From assembly GCA_017404505.1 (NCBI GenBank), contig JAFRCE010000024.1:124001-188000 (forward strand): a DNA stretch of 64,000 bases, written 5' to 3'. This DNA comes from Solobacterium sp. Lineage in GTDB: Bacteria; Bacillota_I; Bacilli_A; Erysipelotrichales; Erysipelotrichaceae. The translations under genes and the position numbers were made by a program. The notes under the pieces were generated by a model. That model saw only the letters and a list, made by a program, of their open reading frames with translations, was not told the origin of the DNA and made no database searches. This document shows, piece after piece, positions 42,923 through 50,949 of the stretch. How positions within the stretch are numbered: position 1 is the stretch's first letter; every line of letters begins with the position of its first letter.

Positions 42923-43710
42923 TCTGCTTCTCCATTTTCTTCTTTATGCATTTCTCCGGTGCCGCCTTCCACGACGCCTTCTGCTTTGGCAACTGAGAAG
43001 AGGGTGCCGAAGAAACATTTCACATCCATCAGGAAACCGCTCCTGCTGTCTTTGCGGAGTTCTTTGACATAATCGCCGTCCAGTTTTGCCTTGACGGGGA
43101 TTTCCAGTTCGTCACGGCCGTTGATCTGTGCCCAGCCGGTCAGACCCGGTACGACGTCATTGGCGTTGTACTTATCTCTTTCGGCAATCAGGTCGTCCTG
43201 GTTCCAAAGAGCAGGTCTTGGGCCGATAATGGACAGATTGCCGATAAAGATATCCCAGATCTGCGGCAGTTCATCAAGACTGTATTTACGCAGGAATCTG
43301 CCGACTCTGGTAATATACTGATCCGGATTTTCCAGAAGGTGGGTCGGTGTGTCATGCGGGGTGGACATCTTCATGGAACGGAATTTGTGTAATTTGAAAT
43401 GAGTCTTGCCAACACCGACTCGTTTCTGGGTGAAGATCACCGGTCCCGGATCATCCAGATAAACAGCGACGGAGATACCTAAAAGAACGGGGCTTAAAAG
43501 AATCAGTCCGCCGAAGGAAAGAACGGAATCCAGGATCTTCTTCCCTTTTGTCTCATAGGCTGTCTTTGGTTCTTCACTGACAATCGGGTGATTGTCGTAT
43601 TCTTCATCCTGCTTCTTGTTCTCTGCTTTGGCGATACCTTTAAGAACCGCATAGGTACAGCCAAGGAAAGCAGCGCCGAACAGGAGTTTATTTACAGTAT
43701 TCTTCTTCAT
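42919..43710 (-). CDS. Undecaprenyl-phosphate sugar phosphotransferase (priming transferase)
   Basis: 263 residues from ATG 43710. One N-terminal membrane segment (~6-24) and the re-entrant helix (LSFGGLILLSPVLLGISVAV, ~67-86) precede the catalytic core: VIFTQKRVGVGKTHFKLHKFRSMK, then LRKYSLDELPQIWDIFIGN, IGPRPALWNQDDLI and GLTGWAQINGRDEL. The family loads the first sugar-1-phosphate on undecaprenyl phosphate to begin a surface glycan. The frame remains open much further upstream, but ATG 43710 fits the family's length. Confidence 0.9.
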   Translation of the reverse strand: MKKNTVNKLLFGAAFLGCTYAVLKGIAKAENKKQDEEYDNHPIVSEEPKTAYETKGKKILDSVLSFGGLILLSPVLLGISVAVYLDDPGPVIFTQKRVGVGKTHFKLHKFRSMKMSTPHDTPTHLLENPDQYITRVGRFLRKYSLDELPQIWDIFIGNLSIIGPRPALWNQDDLIAERDKYNANDVVPGLTGWAQINGRDELEIPVKAKLDGDYVKELRKDSRSGFLMDVKCFFGTLFSVAKAEGVVEGGTGEMHKEENGEAE

Positions 43711-43828
43711 ACTCTTATCATCTCTTTCCGACTCAATTCTACCATTGAAGGGTTGTTTTGTCAGAGGTATCGGAGAGTATGATACGATGATGAAAATGAC
43801 CGGAACAGAAAAGACGAGGCAGACAGTT

Positions 43829-44230
43829 ATGAAATCAATCAAAAAGAATCTGATCATTGAACCGTTGCACGACACATTCTCTGTATGTAAAGTACCGGAC
43901 TTTTCTCTGGTGAATTTAGAACATTCATTCTGTTTTACCGTCAGTACAGACGAAGAAAAGTCGCTGGTATGTCCGCTTTCTCTTGTGCCGCAGAATGTCA
44001 CAGACAGAGAAGATGGCTGGCGGGGATTCCGCATCAAAGGAACACTGGACTTTTCATTGATCGGCATATTATCCGGGATACTGAACGTATTGGCGTATAA
44101 TGAAATCAGTGTCTTTGTCCTGTCAACGTTCAATACAGATTATGTATTTGTCAAACAGGAAGAATTTGACAAGGCTCTGCAGGTACTGAAAAGGTCATAT
44201 ACGGTTGCTGAAACAATCTATGAAGTGTGA
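43829..44230 (+). CDS. ACT domain protein
   Basis: 133 residues from ATG 43829: FSVCKVPDFS opens the protein and GWRGFRIKGTLDFSLIGILSGILNVLAYNEISVFVLSTFNTDYVFV gives a complete ACT fold (spans ~70-115). Small stand-alone members bind amino acids as regulatory units; ligand unknown. GAGG lies 9 nt upstream of ATG 43829. A longer start at 43790 (146 residues) lies 6 nt after a TATGAT box and cannot be excluded. It is divergent from the priming transferase gene. Confidence 0.8.
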   Translation: MKSIKKNLIIEPLHDTFSVCKVPDFSLVNLEHSFCFTVSTDEEKSLVCPLSLVPQNVTDREDGWRGFRIKGTLDFSLIGILSGILNVLAYNEISVFVLSTFNTDYVFVKQEEFDKALQVLKRSYTVAETIYEV

Positions 44231-44244
44231 TAAAAGAATATAGA

Positions 44245-44293
44245 AAAACCTCTTGCTGAATGTCCGGATTGACAATCTGACAAGAGGTTTTTT
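44245..44293. terminator. Bidirectional terminator between convergent genes
   Basis: An 11-bp stem AAAACCTCTTG (44245-44255) / CAAGAGGTTTT (44281-44291) has T runs after it on both strands. It ends the ACT gene and the permease-cytidylyltransferase operon. Confidence 0.88.
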
Positions 44294-44333
44294 ATGTTAC
44301 ATCAGGTTTTATTGCTTTGATAAGATCCAGGGA

Positions 44334-46904
44334 TCAGTTGCCTTTGAATTCTTCGTATCCCGGATACTTCGCATAACTTTCATCTGCCGCAATCAGTTCA
44401 ATAAAGTTATCGATCTCGATAATATCGCTCTTATGGCACTTGCGGACTTCCAGCTGATAGTTTTTCCGCATGATCCGCAGCGGGACCATTTCCCACAAGT
44501 TCTCTTTGCCGCCGCGGCTGCTATAGACTTTTGTAAGATCGGCTTTCAGTTTTTCGGAATCTTTGCCATTCCAGTATGAGATACCGAACGCCTGATAGCA
44601 GTCGGTGCCGCCCATCTGATAATCGGAAATGTAACCTTTGTTCTTCTTAAAACACCAGTCATCTGTTTCATTGACCTTGGCGCCAAGATAATTGGAGGTG
44701 TATTCGTATTTATTGATAATATCCGGATTCGTGATATACAGGTCCGCTTCACATATATAGCAGCGGTCGATCATATCCACAGCATGTACAAGTGAGCTGA
44801 TGTTGTTTGCCAGGTTGAATTCAGGGTTGTCCACGAAACGGATCGTCGGATATTTCTCCAGAAGCTGGTCAAACTGTTCTTTTTTATATCCTCTGACAAT
44901 GATGATATTTGTAATACCTTTGTCATAGAGAGCATCCAGCAGTGTATCGATAATTCTTACACCGTTTACCTTGATCAGCGGTTTTGGCGTGTCAAGCGTT
45001 ACCGGGGCAAGACGGGAACCGAAGCCGGCTGCCAGGATGATGGCTTTTCTGACCTTGAAAGGTTCCAGGGCTTTCAGACCTTTTTCACTGATTTCAATAC
45101 TGCCGTCGACGAGGATGTTAATGTAGTCCTTCTCGTTCAGATCATTCACCAGTTTCGAAGTGTTGTCCAGGGTGAATGTCAGGTCATCAGCCAGCTTTCT
45201 CAGGCTGTATACGCCTCTTCCGTTCTTTTCCAGATAAGTCAGGAAATCGAATTCATATCTGCTTAAGCCGATACCGTCATCACGAACTTTATTGTCAGCC
45301 CGGCTGGTTGCTGTGCGGATGGCTGTAAAGATGCCGCGGGCGGCAATGTTCAGGAACAGGATGATGAGTGAAATGACACTCTGCATTTCATAGTTGCTGT
45401 TCTTCTCATATGTCGTGATCAGAATAGACAGCGGCTGGTTGTCATAAGTACACAGGAAGGCAACCGCGGAAATGGTGATCATACTGTTGAGGAAGAAGTA
45501 TGAGAACATCTCCACAAGAGTCGATACTGAGTTTGGAATCAGTACCTGGGTGATGATCTTGCCCTTGGAAATGCCAAGTGTTTCACCGATGACCTCGTAC
45601 TCGGAATTGATCTTGCTCAGACAGTTTTTCGCGAGCAGATACGGAGAACCGAGGAAGTGAAAGATATTGACTGTGATCAGAATCAGGATCGTGCCGTAGA
45701 AAGTGCCGTTGGTCGCTTTGAACAGGAAGATGTAGCCGATACCCAGGACAAGACCGGGAATCGCAATCGTGAACAGTGCGAGCAGATCGACGGCATTCGC
45801 CAATTTGCCGCTCTTTCTGACGCTCATATAGCCAAGCATGTAAGCGAAACAGGTACCGATCGTTGCCGTGAGGAAGGCAAGGAGCAGAGAGTTTTTGATA
45901 TATGCGGTCAGACCGACACCGTATGTGTTTGAAAAGATATTGGCGATGTGCTCGAGCGTGAAGCTCAGATCATTTGGGAATGATTTGGTAAATGACAGGC
46001 TGATGAAAGCGAGCTGAGGAAGAAACAGGATCGCACACAGCACGATGATGACGGCTGCGGCCATTCTGTTAAATCCTTTTTTCGGATTGATCAGCCGGTT
46101 CTGCTTTTCACTTACACTCTGATCTTTAAAGAACAGATCAAAGGCAAATGAGATGATGGATGGCACCAGCAGGACAAAGCCGGCAATGCTTCCTCTTCCG
46201 TACTGGAAGGATGACATGAACTGATCGTAAAGATACATGGGAAGCGTTTTGACTTTGCCGGCGATTTCCATCGGCATACCATAATCCGAGAAGATCAGAG
46301 TAAAGCAGGCACAGAACGCGGAAATCAGAGCAATCCGCAGATACGGAATCGTCAGTTTAAAGAATGTGCTGGATCGTTTGATTCCCATGATTTCTGCCGC
46401 GTCGTAGGGGCCTTTGTCCTCATAATGCAGAGCGTCATACAGAATCAGGAACGTTGCCGGGAACGATGTCATGATCGAGCCGAGTATCAGGCCCGGGAAG
46501 CCTCTAGCTTCAAATTCCCAGCCGGTCATCAGATCCAGGAAGCCGTTGGCACCGAAAAGGATACGCAGACCCAGACCGACGGAAATCGTCGGTACCAGCA
46601 TGCCCAGGGTCAGAAGAACGACGTAGATATTCTTCTTTCGCAGATCAGCTGTTTCCAGCAGATAAGCAGAAAGCAGTGCTAGCCCGGTCGTGATCGTTGC
46701 CGCAACAGCCGTGTAAAGAACGGAGTTTCTGATTGCTTCCCAGAAGTTGCTGTCGCCTGATATAAACGCCCAGTCTTCACCGGTAACATGGAAGGCGAGC
46801 GTCAGCAGCGGCATGACAGCAAACAGGAGTATGCAGCCTACGGAAATCAGGCGCAGATATTCATGTTTGATGAATCTGCCGGTTCGGAATGTCTGGCTCT
46901 TCAT
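44334..46904 (-). CDS. ABC permease fused to a winged helix and a LicC-like nucleotidyltransferase
   Basis: 856 residues in one uninterrupted frame. Residues ~1-540 form a double binding-protein-dependent permease of the Fe3+/2-aminoethylphosphonate type, with about twelve helices and two EAA-like loops (PYDAAEIMGIKRSSTFFKLT and EYEVIGETLGISKGKIITQV). Residues ~545-612 are a winged helix (YEFDFLTYLEKNGRG, LRKLADDLTFTLDNTSKLVN). Residues ~615-856 are a LicC-like transferase: AIILAAGFGSRLAPVTLDTP, KPLIKVNG, CEADLYI. The last ~310 residues align along their length with the free wHTH-transferase at 49206. I infer that uptake and cytidylyl activation of one substrate, such as aminoethylphosphonate or phosphocholine, are physically coupled at the membrane. 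Overlaps the ATPase gene by 4 nt. Confidence 0.9.
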   Translation of the reverse strand: MKSQTFRTGRFIKHEYLRLISVGCILLFAVMPLLTLAFHVTGEDWAFISGDSNFWEAIRNSVLYTAVAATITTGLALLSAYLLETADLRKKNIYVVLLTLGMLVPTISVGLGLRILFGANGFLDLMTGWEFEARGFPGLILGSIMTSFPATFLILYDALHYEDKGPYDAAEIMGIKRSSTFFKLTIPYLRIALISAFCACFTLIFSDYGMPMEIAGKVKTLPMYLYDQFMSSFQYGRGSIAGFVLLVPSIISFAFDLFFKDQSVSEKQNRLINPKKGFNRMAAAVIIVLCAILFLPQLAFISLSFTKSFPNDLSFTLEHIANIFSNTYGVGLTAYIKNSLLLAFLTATIGTCFAYMLGYMSVRKSGKLANAVDLLALFTIAIPGLVLGIGYIFLFKATNGTFYGTILILITVNIFHFLGSPYLLAKNCLSKINSEYEVIGETLGISKGKIITQVLIPNSVSTLVEMFSYFFLNSMITISAVAFLCTYDNQPLSILITTYEKNSNYEMQSVISLIILFLNIAARGIFTAIRTATSRADNKVRDDGIGLSRYEFDFLTYLEKNGRGVYSLRKLADDLTFTLDNTSKLVNDLNEKDYINILVDGSIEISEKGLKALEPFKVRKAIILAAGFGSRLAPVTLDTPKPLIKVNGVRIIDTLLDALYDKGITNIIIVRGYKKEQFDQLLEKYPTIRFVDNPEFNLANNISSLVHAVDMIDRCYICEADLYITNPDIINKYEYTSNYLGAKVNETDDWCFKKNKGYISDYQMGGTDCYQAFGISYWNGKDSEKLKADLTKVYSSRGGKENLWEMVPLRIMRKNYQLEVRKCHKSDIIEIDNFIELIAADESYAKYPGYEEFKGN

Positions 46905-47659
46905 CGGATGCTGTCCTCGATGGATTTCATTTTCAGGTTCAGATGATTCACGACAAAGCGCTCGACAAAGGAGTCAGCCGGATTGTGATAGAGGTTATAC
47001 GGCGTATCAAGCTGGGCAATCCGCAGATCGTTCAGCACCATGATCCGATCAGAAAGTGCGAAAGCTTCTTCCTGGTCATGCGTTACGTAAATCATGGTGA
47101 TTTTCAGTTTTTTCTGGATATCTTTCAGCTGCTGGCGAAGAACGACTTTGATTTCAGCGTCAAGGGCGGACATCGGTTCGTCAAAAAGGATGATATCCGG
47201 ATTCAGAACCAGTGTTCTGGCGATTGCCACACGCTGCTGCTGGCCGCCGGAAAGCTGTTTCGGTTTTTTATAGATATGTTCTTCGAGACCGACAGTTTCA
47301 ATGATTTCACGAACCTTTTTATCGATCTCTTCTTTCGGCATTTTTCTGCTCTGCAGGGCATATGCGATGTTGTGATAAACATCCATATTGGGGAACAGAG
47401 AGTAGTTCTGGAATACGATGCCGATATTTCTGTCTTTGGGATCGGCATAGGTAATGTCTTTGCCGTCCTTGTATATATGGCCTGAACTCGGTTTTTCAAT
47501 ACCGATCAGGATACGGAGGATCGTCGTCTTTCCACATCCGGACGGACCCAGCAAAGAAAGGAATTCTCCTCTCTTTACATCAAAAGAGACATCCTCCAGT
47601 ACGGTTTTGGTTTTAAACTTCTTATTAATGTTTTCAGCGCGAATAATTGCGTCTTCCAT
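46901..47659 (-). CDS. ABC transporter ATP-binding protein (PotA/FbpC/PhnT type)
   Basis: 252 residues: Walker A GPSGCGKTT, Q-loop VFQNYSLFP, signature LSGGQQQR, Walker B IILFDEPMSALDAE, and H-loop VTHDQEEAF. The subfamily drives spermidine, Fe3+, thiamine or 2-aminoethylphosphonate importers. It lacks the long C-terminal regulatory domain of PotA/MalK. GGAGG lies 7 nt before its ATG. It ends 4 nt into the fused permease gene, so both are translated together. Confidence 0.94.
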   Translation of the reverse strand: MEDAIIRAENINKKFKTKTVLEDVSFDVKRGEFLSLLGPSGCGKTTILRILIGIEKPSSGHIYKDGKDITYADPKDRNIGIVFQNYSLFPNMDVYHNIAYALQSRKMPKEEIDKKVREIIETVGLEEHIYKKPKQLSGGQQQRVAIARTLVLNPDIILFDEPMSALDAEIKVVLRQQLKDIQKKLKITMIYVTHDQEEAFALSDRIMVLNDLRIAQLDTPYNLYHNPADSFVERFVVNHLNLKMKSIEDSIR

Positions 47660-47696
47660 GTTTATTTCCTCCGGTGTTTTCCTGCTATGTAATCAG

Positions 47697-47768
47697 CCGC
47701 CTGACCATCAGGGAGACAGGCGGATAAACAGTAAGAAAGAATAGCGGATAAACCTGCTATTCTTTCTT
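47697..47768 (-). other. Two hairpins between the binding-protein gene and the ATPase gene
   Basis: A 13-bp perfect stem AAGAAAGAATAGC (47733-47745) / GCTATTCTTTCTT (47756-47768) is followed, in the direction of transcription, by a 7-bp stem CAGGCGG / CCGCCTG (47717-47723 with 47697-47703). Neither has a long T run on the minus strand. They probably attenuate or stabilise the message so that more binding protein than transporter is made. Confidence 0.55.
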
Positions 47769-47791
47769 GTTATTTTAAATTGATCAGAAGA

Positions 47792-48832
47792 TTAATACTT
47801 CCATTTATCCAGAAGGTTCTGTTTGTATTCGAAGTCAAACAGTCCGTTCATTGTGATTTCCTGGTAGCTTGCCGGGTAGTTGGCAATTTCAGCAGCCGGC
47901 ATGTCTACATAGATCTTATCCGGATTGAACTTAGCGCACTGCGGCTTGTTCAGTTCGTTGTACAGATAATCGAATACGGCTTTGACAGAACCCTTTGTTT
48001 CGTGACCGGAAATCATTCCCATTGTGAAGAGGTCAAATGCAAGACCCTGTTCAGGAACGATAACCGTCATGCCATCGTTTTCGTTGGCATAGTTTACACA
48101 CTGCCAGAGCAGGCCGTAAGCAATTGCGACGTCACCGCGGACAGCGGACTTTGCCGGAGCAGAACCGGAAGTTGTGTATTCCTTGATGTTCGGGTTGATC
48201 GTATCAAAGTAAGCCATACCGGCATCTTCGCCCAGGACGGTAACCATACCGTTGTAGTAGCTGTAGCCGGTTCCGGAAGATTTCGGATTCGGCATCGCGA
48301 TGAGTTCTTTGTATTCCGGCTTCAGCATGTCTTCATATGTTGCCGGAACAGGCAGACCAAGGTCTTCCAGCATTTTTGTATTTACCAGGAAAGCGCCCGC
48401 TGTCTTGCCGTTGACCGCATACTTGTGATGACGGTCAGTATAGCCGGTAACAGAAGCATCATAGATTGAGAAGTCATAATCAGAAAGATCGACGAACAGA
48501 TCCGGATCCGCGTTCAGAATGATTTCCGCATTGACAACTTCCAGATCGTAGAAGATGTCACAGTCGCCGTTTTTGCCTTCTGCCTGAAGCTTGGAAAGCA
48601 GCTGGCCGGTGCCGAGGGACTGAATGACGATTTCAGTTTCCGGGAACTTCTTGTTCAGTTCTTCCTGAATATATGCGATACGTTCATCTTCGGCAGCCGT
48701 GTAAATGACGACACGGTCATCTTTGGAAGATGAGGATGTGGTGGAGTCAGATGCATTGCTGCTGCCGCAGCCGGTCAGTGTCATGGCGGCGCAGCTCAGG
48801 ATCGTGAATAAACGCAGTGTCTTTTTACCCAT
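47792..48832 (-). CDS. Extracellular solute-binding lipoprotein (2-AEP/Fe3+ type)
   Basis: 346 residues. Lipoprotein signal with lipobox LTGCGSS at about residue 22 and a Ser-rich linker, then a type-2 periplasmic-binding fold: VVIYTAAEDERIAYIQEELN, QSLGTGQLLSKL, AEGKNGDCDIFYDLE, MPNPKSSGTGYSYY, GDVAIAYGLLWQ. Its closest relatives by pattern are AfuA/PhnS-like binding proteins for Fe3+ or 2-aminoethylphosphonate. The pairing with a permease-cytidylyltransferase fusion favours an amino-alkyl phosphonate or phosphorylated amine over iron, but that is inference. Preceded by TAGGAG and a consensus promoter. Confidence 0.9.
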   Translation of the reverse strand: MGKKTLRLFTILSCAAMTLTGCGSSNASDSTTSSSSKDDRVVIYTAAEDERIAYIQEELNKKFPETEIVIQSLGTGQLLSKLQAEGKNGDCDIFYDLEVVNAEIILNADPDLFVDLSDYDFSIYDASVTGYTDRHHKYAVNGKTAGAFLVNTKMLEDLGLPVPATYEDMLKPEYKELIAMPNPKSSGTGYSYYNGMVTVLGEDAGMAYFDTINPNIKEYTTSGSAPAKSAVRGDVAIAYGLLWQCVNYANENDGMTVIVPEQGLAFDLFTMGMISGHETKGSVKAVFDYLYNELNKPQCAKFNPDKIYVDMPAAEIANYPASYQEITMNGLFDFEYKQNLLDKWKY

Positions 48833-48944
48833 AGTATTAATCTCCTAACTTTTTCTTCCGCGGCTCTTCAACTCTGCTTTTCGTTTTTTTATGAATGTTT
48901 TCAGCACAGGAATTGCCGCAGGATACTAACAGTTCATTCTTTGT

Positions 48945-48962
48945 GTTCAAAAAGGATTGAAC
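48945..48962. promoter_or_regulatory. Inverted repeat GTTCAA-N6-TTGAAC at the transcription start
   Basis: Perfect 6-bp arms separated by 6 nt lie just downstream of the -10 box of promoter P1 on the minus strand, a usual position for a repressor operator. Confidence 0.45.
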
Positions 48963-48970
48963 TGAGCACG

Positions 48971-48999
48971 ATTATAACGTGCGGGCATGTGTATGTCAA
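48971..48999 (-). promoter_or_regulatory. Consensus promoter P1 of the ABC-cytidylyltransferase operon
   Basis: On the minus strand TTGACA (48999-48994), 17 nt, TATAAT (48976-48971): a perfect match to the sigma-A consensus, about 140 nt upstream of the binding-protein start codon. Confidence 0.8.
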
Positions 49000-49006
49000 T
49001 GCAATA

Positions 49007-49045
49007 GCGTTCATTTTTGCTTCTAAAATATTATTTCTTGAACGC
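49007..49045. promoter_or_regulatory. Inverted repeat GCGTTCA...TGAACGC between tandem promoters
   Basis: 7-bp arms at 49007-49013 and 49039-49045 flank an AT-rich spacer of 25 nt between P2 and P1. The half-site resembles the GTTCAA repeat at 48945-48962. The 373-nt gap 48833-49205 carries no gene, only these control elements and the terminator below. Confidence 0.4.
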
Positions 49046-49051
49046 TTGGAC

Positions 49052-49079
49052 ATAATACTGCCTGCCAGACGCATGTCAA
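49052..49079 (-). promoter_or_regulatory. Second promoter P2 of the ABC-cytidylyltransferase operon
   Basis: TTGACA (49079-49074), 16 nt, TATTAT (49057-49052) on the minus strand, about 80 nt upstream of P1. Confidence 0.55.
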
Positions 49080-49147
49080 TAATGGTTCTGACGGCAGAAA
49101 ACCGATGTGAACGTGCTGGTATACAATTGTTTTCGCGGACCGCGAAT

Positions 49148-49173
49148 AAAAAAGAGACATGATGCATGTCTCT
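49148..49173 (-). terminator. Terminator of the winged-helix cytidylyltransferase gene
   Basis: On the minus strand a perfect 9-bp stem AGAGACATG / CATGTCTCT (49173-49165 with 49161-49153) has a 3-nt loop and a six-T tail. Confidence 0.88.
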
Positions 49174-49205
49174 GAATCGGACTGGCCTGAACTTTGAGAG
49201 ATTAT

Positions 49206-50096
49206 TTACCGAAGATAGGCGGAATCGACCATCGTCAGTTCCTTGAATGTATCGATTTCAATAATATCGTCAAACGAACATTCTCTGATATGAACGGAAT
49301 AATCGGAAGAATGATACTGCAGCGGTACAAGATCCCAGAACCGTTCCTTGCCGCCCGGCGCGTCATAGACTTCCTGAATGTGCCGTGACAGTTTTCCGCC
49401 GTCCTCTTCCGTCCAGTATGAGATTCCGTACATGTGATAGCAGTTAATACCGCCGACCACAACACCGGTTATGACCTTTTTATTGTTGACGGTAAAGCAC
49501 CAGTCATCCGTCCTTTCGACGGGAACACCAAGGTAATTGGATTCATATTGGTATTTCTGGATGAGATCGGGGTTTTTGATGATCAGGTCACCTTCCATGA
49601 CATAGCAGTTTGCCAGCAGGTCTTGTGCCTTCAGAATCGAAGAGATGTTGTTTGTCTCTTTGTAATCATCGTTGTCAATGAAATGAATCGTCGGATATTT
49701 GTACAGAAGCTGATCAAACTGTTCTTTCAGATAACCGCGGACAATATAAATATCCCTGATGTCCTTTTGATACAGGGCATCCAGCATTGTGTCGATGATC
49801 CTCATTCCGTTTACTCTGATCAGAGGCTTTGGCGTATTCAGAGTGATCGGCATCAGCCGGTCGCCGAAGCCTGCCGCAAGGATCACGGCTCTTTTCACGC
49901 GGTATGGCTCGAGAGCCTGATATCCTGCCTCCGTGATGGAACTGCCGTCATAAAGGCCGGCGGTTTTGAATTCGTCAAGAATGCGATTGACACTGCCAAC
50001 CGACATCTGCGCCTGGGCAGCGATTTTCCGCTGTGACAGCTGCCTGTCGGAAGATGTGAGAATCTGTAATACTGTAAACTGTTTTTTATTCAACAT
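49206..50096 (-). CDS. Winged-helix protein with LicC-like nucleotidyltransferase domain
   Basis: 296 residues from ATG 50096. Residues ~1-55 form a winged helix (FTVLQILTSSDRQLSQRKIA, MSVGSVNRILDEFK). The rest is a cytidylyltransferase: AVILAAGFGDRLMPITLNTP, KPLIRVNGMRIIDTMLDALY, and the acidic MEGDLII. Relatives activate phosphocholine, aminoethylphosphonate or similar with CTP. The same two-domain unit forms the C-terminus of the permease fusion at 44334, so one may have arisen from the other. Earlier in-frame ATGs at 50111 and 50153 are possible starts. Divergent from the third LicC-like gene. Confidence 0.88.
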   Translation of the reverse strand: MLNKKQFTVLQILTSSDRQLSQRKIAAQAQMSVGSVNRILDEFKTAGLYDGSSITEAGYQALEPYRVKRAVILAAGFGDRLMPITLNTPKPLIRVNGMRIIDTMLDALYQKDIRDIYIVRGYLKEQFDQLLYKYPTIHFIDNDDYKETNNISSILKAQDLLANCYVMEGDLIIKNPDLIQKYQYESNYLGVPVERTDDWCFTVNNKKVITGVVVGGINCYHMYGISYWTEEDGGKLSRHIQEVYDAPGGKERFWDLVPLQYHSSDYSVHIRECSFDDIIEIDTFKELTMVDSAYLR

Positions 50097-50173
50097 AGAG
50101 TGCCTGTTCATCAAATATATAAGTATCAAATCATTAAAGTCCCTTTTTTTCAACCGATATTGTTCAATTAGTA

Positions 50174-50182
50174 TGCTAAAAT
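50174..50182 (+). promoter_or_regulatory. Extended -10 promoter of the LicC-like gene
   Basis: TGcTAAAAT lies about 50 nt upstream of ATG 50231 in the divergent intergenic region. Confidence 0.4.
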
Positions 50183-50230
50183 GTGAGAGTTATGAACATG
50201 TTTGCAAAGATAAAGAGAGGATAAAAAAAT

Positions 50231-50929
50231 ATGGCAAAAGCAATTTTAATGGCTGCCGGACTCGGCACCAGAATGAGACCTTTGACAGAGACCATGCCGA
50301 AGCCGATGGTAGAGGTCAACGGCACACCGATGGTGGAAACTGTCGTAAAAGGACTGCTGGCAAACGGCGTGGATCAGATCTATGTCGTGGTTGGCTATCT
50401 GAAAGAGAAATTCGCGCCATTGGCGGAAAAGTATCCGGAAATCGTTCTTGTGGAGAATACCGAATACACCGTTAAGAATAATATTTCTTCGATTCATGCG
50501 GTAACGGATCATATGCACGGTGATGACTTCTTCATCTGTGAAGCAGATCTCTATGTATCGGATCCTTCCATCTTCGCAATTCCGCATAAGCAGTCCTGCT
50601 ATTACGGTGTCATGGTCAAGGGCCACTCTGATGACTGGGTATTTGATCAGGATGAAAACGGACGGATCACCCGGGTCGGCAAATACGGTGACGACGTATA
50701 CAACATGTGCGGTGTTTCCTGGTTCAATCAGCAGGATATTGAAACACTGCGTGACTGCATTCTGAAAGAATATGAACATGAAGGACATGAGCAGCTTTTC
50801 TGGGATGAAGTCGTAGACCGGAATCTGGATATTCTGAATCTGACGGTGTGTCCGATCGAAAGAAAGCAGATCATTGAAATTGATACTGTAGATGAACTTC
50901 GTGAGTTCGAAAGCAAGCTTCTTGGCTGA
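50231..50929 (+). CDS. LicC-like phosphocholine/amino-alcohol cytidylyltransferase
   Basis: 232 residues, a single nucleotidyltransferase domain: ILMAAGLGTRMRPLTETMP, KPMVEVNGTPMVE, VVVGYLKEKF, NNISSIHAV, and the metal-binding ICEADLYV. This is the LicC pattern; LicC makes CDP-choline from phosphocholine and CTP for transfer to teichoic acid by LicD. A LicD-family gene lies at 59862. The substrate here could be phosphocholine, phosphoethanolamine or aminoethylphosphonate. AGAGAGGA precedes the ATG. A decayed permease gene follows after 20 nt. Confidence 0.88.
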   Translation: MAKAILMAAGLGTRMRPLTETMPKPMVEVNGTPMVETVVKGLLANGVDQIYVVVGYLKEKFAPLAEKYPEIVLVENTEYTVKNNISSIHAVTDHMHGDDFFICEADLYVSDPSIFAIPHKQSCYYGVMVKGHSDDWVFDQDENGRITRVGKYGDDVYNMCGVSWFNQQDIETLRDCILKEYEHEGHEQLFWDEVVDRNLDILNLTVCPIERKQIIEIDTVDELREFESKLLG

Positions 50930-50949
50930 TTGAAGAGCGAAGGATCTGT

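Noticed and set aside
42919..44133. A longer N-terminus for the sugar transferase, reaching to 44133.
   Set aside because: The extra ~140 residues run antisense to the ACT-domain gene and do not resemble the family; ATG 43710 gives a normal-length enzyme.
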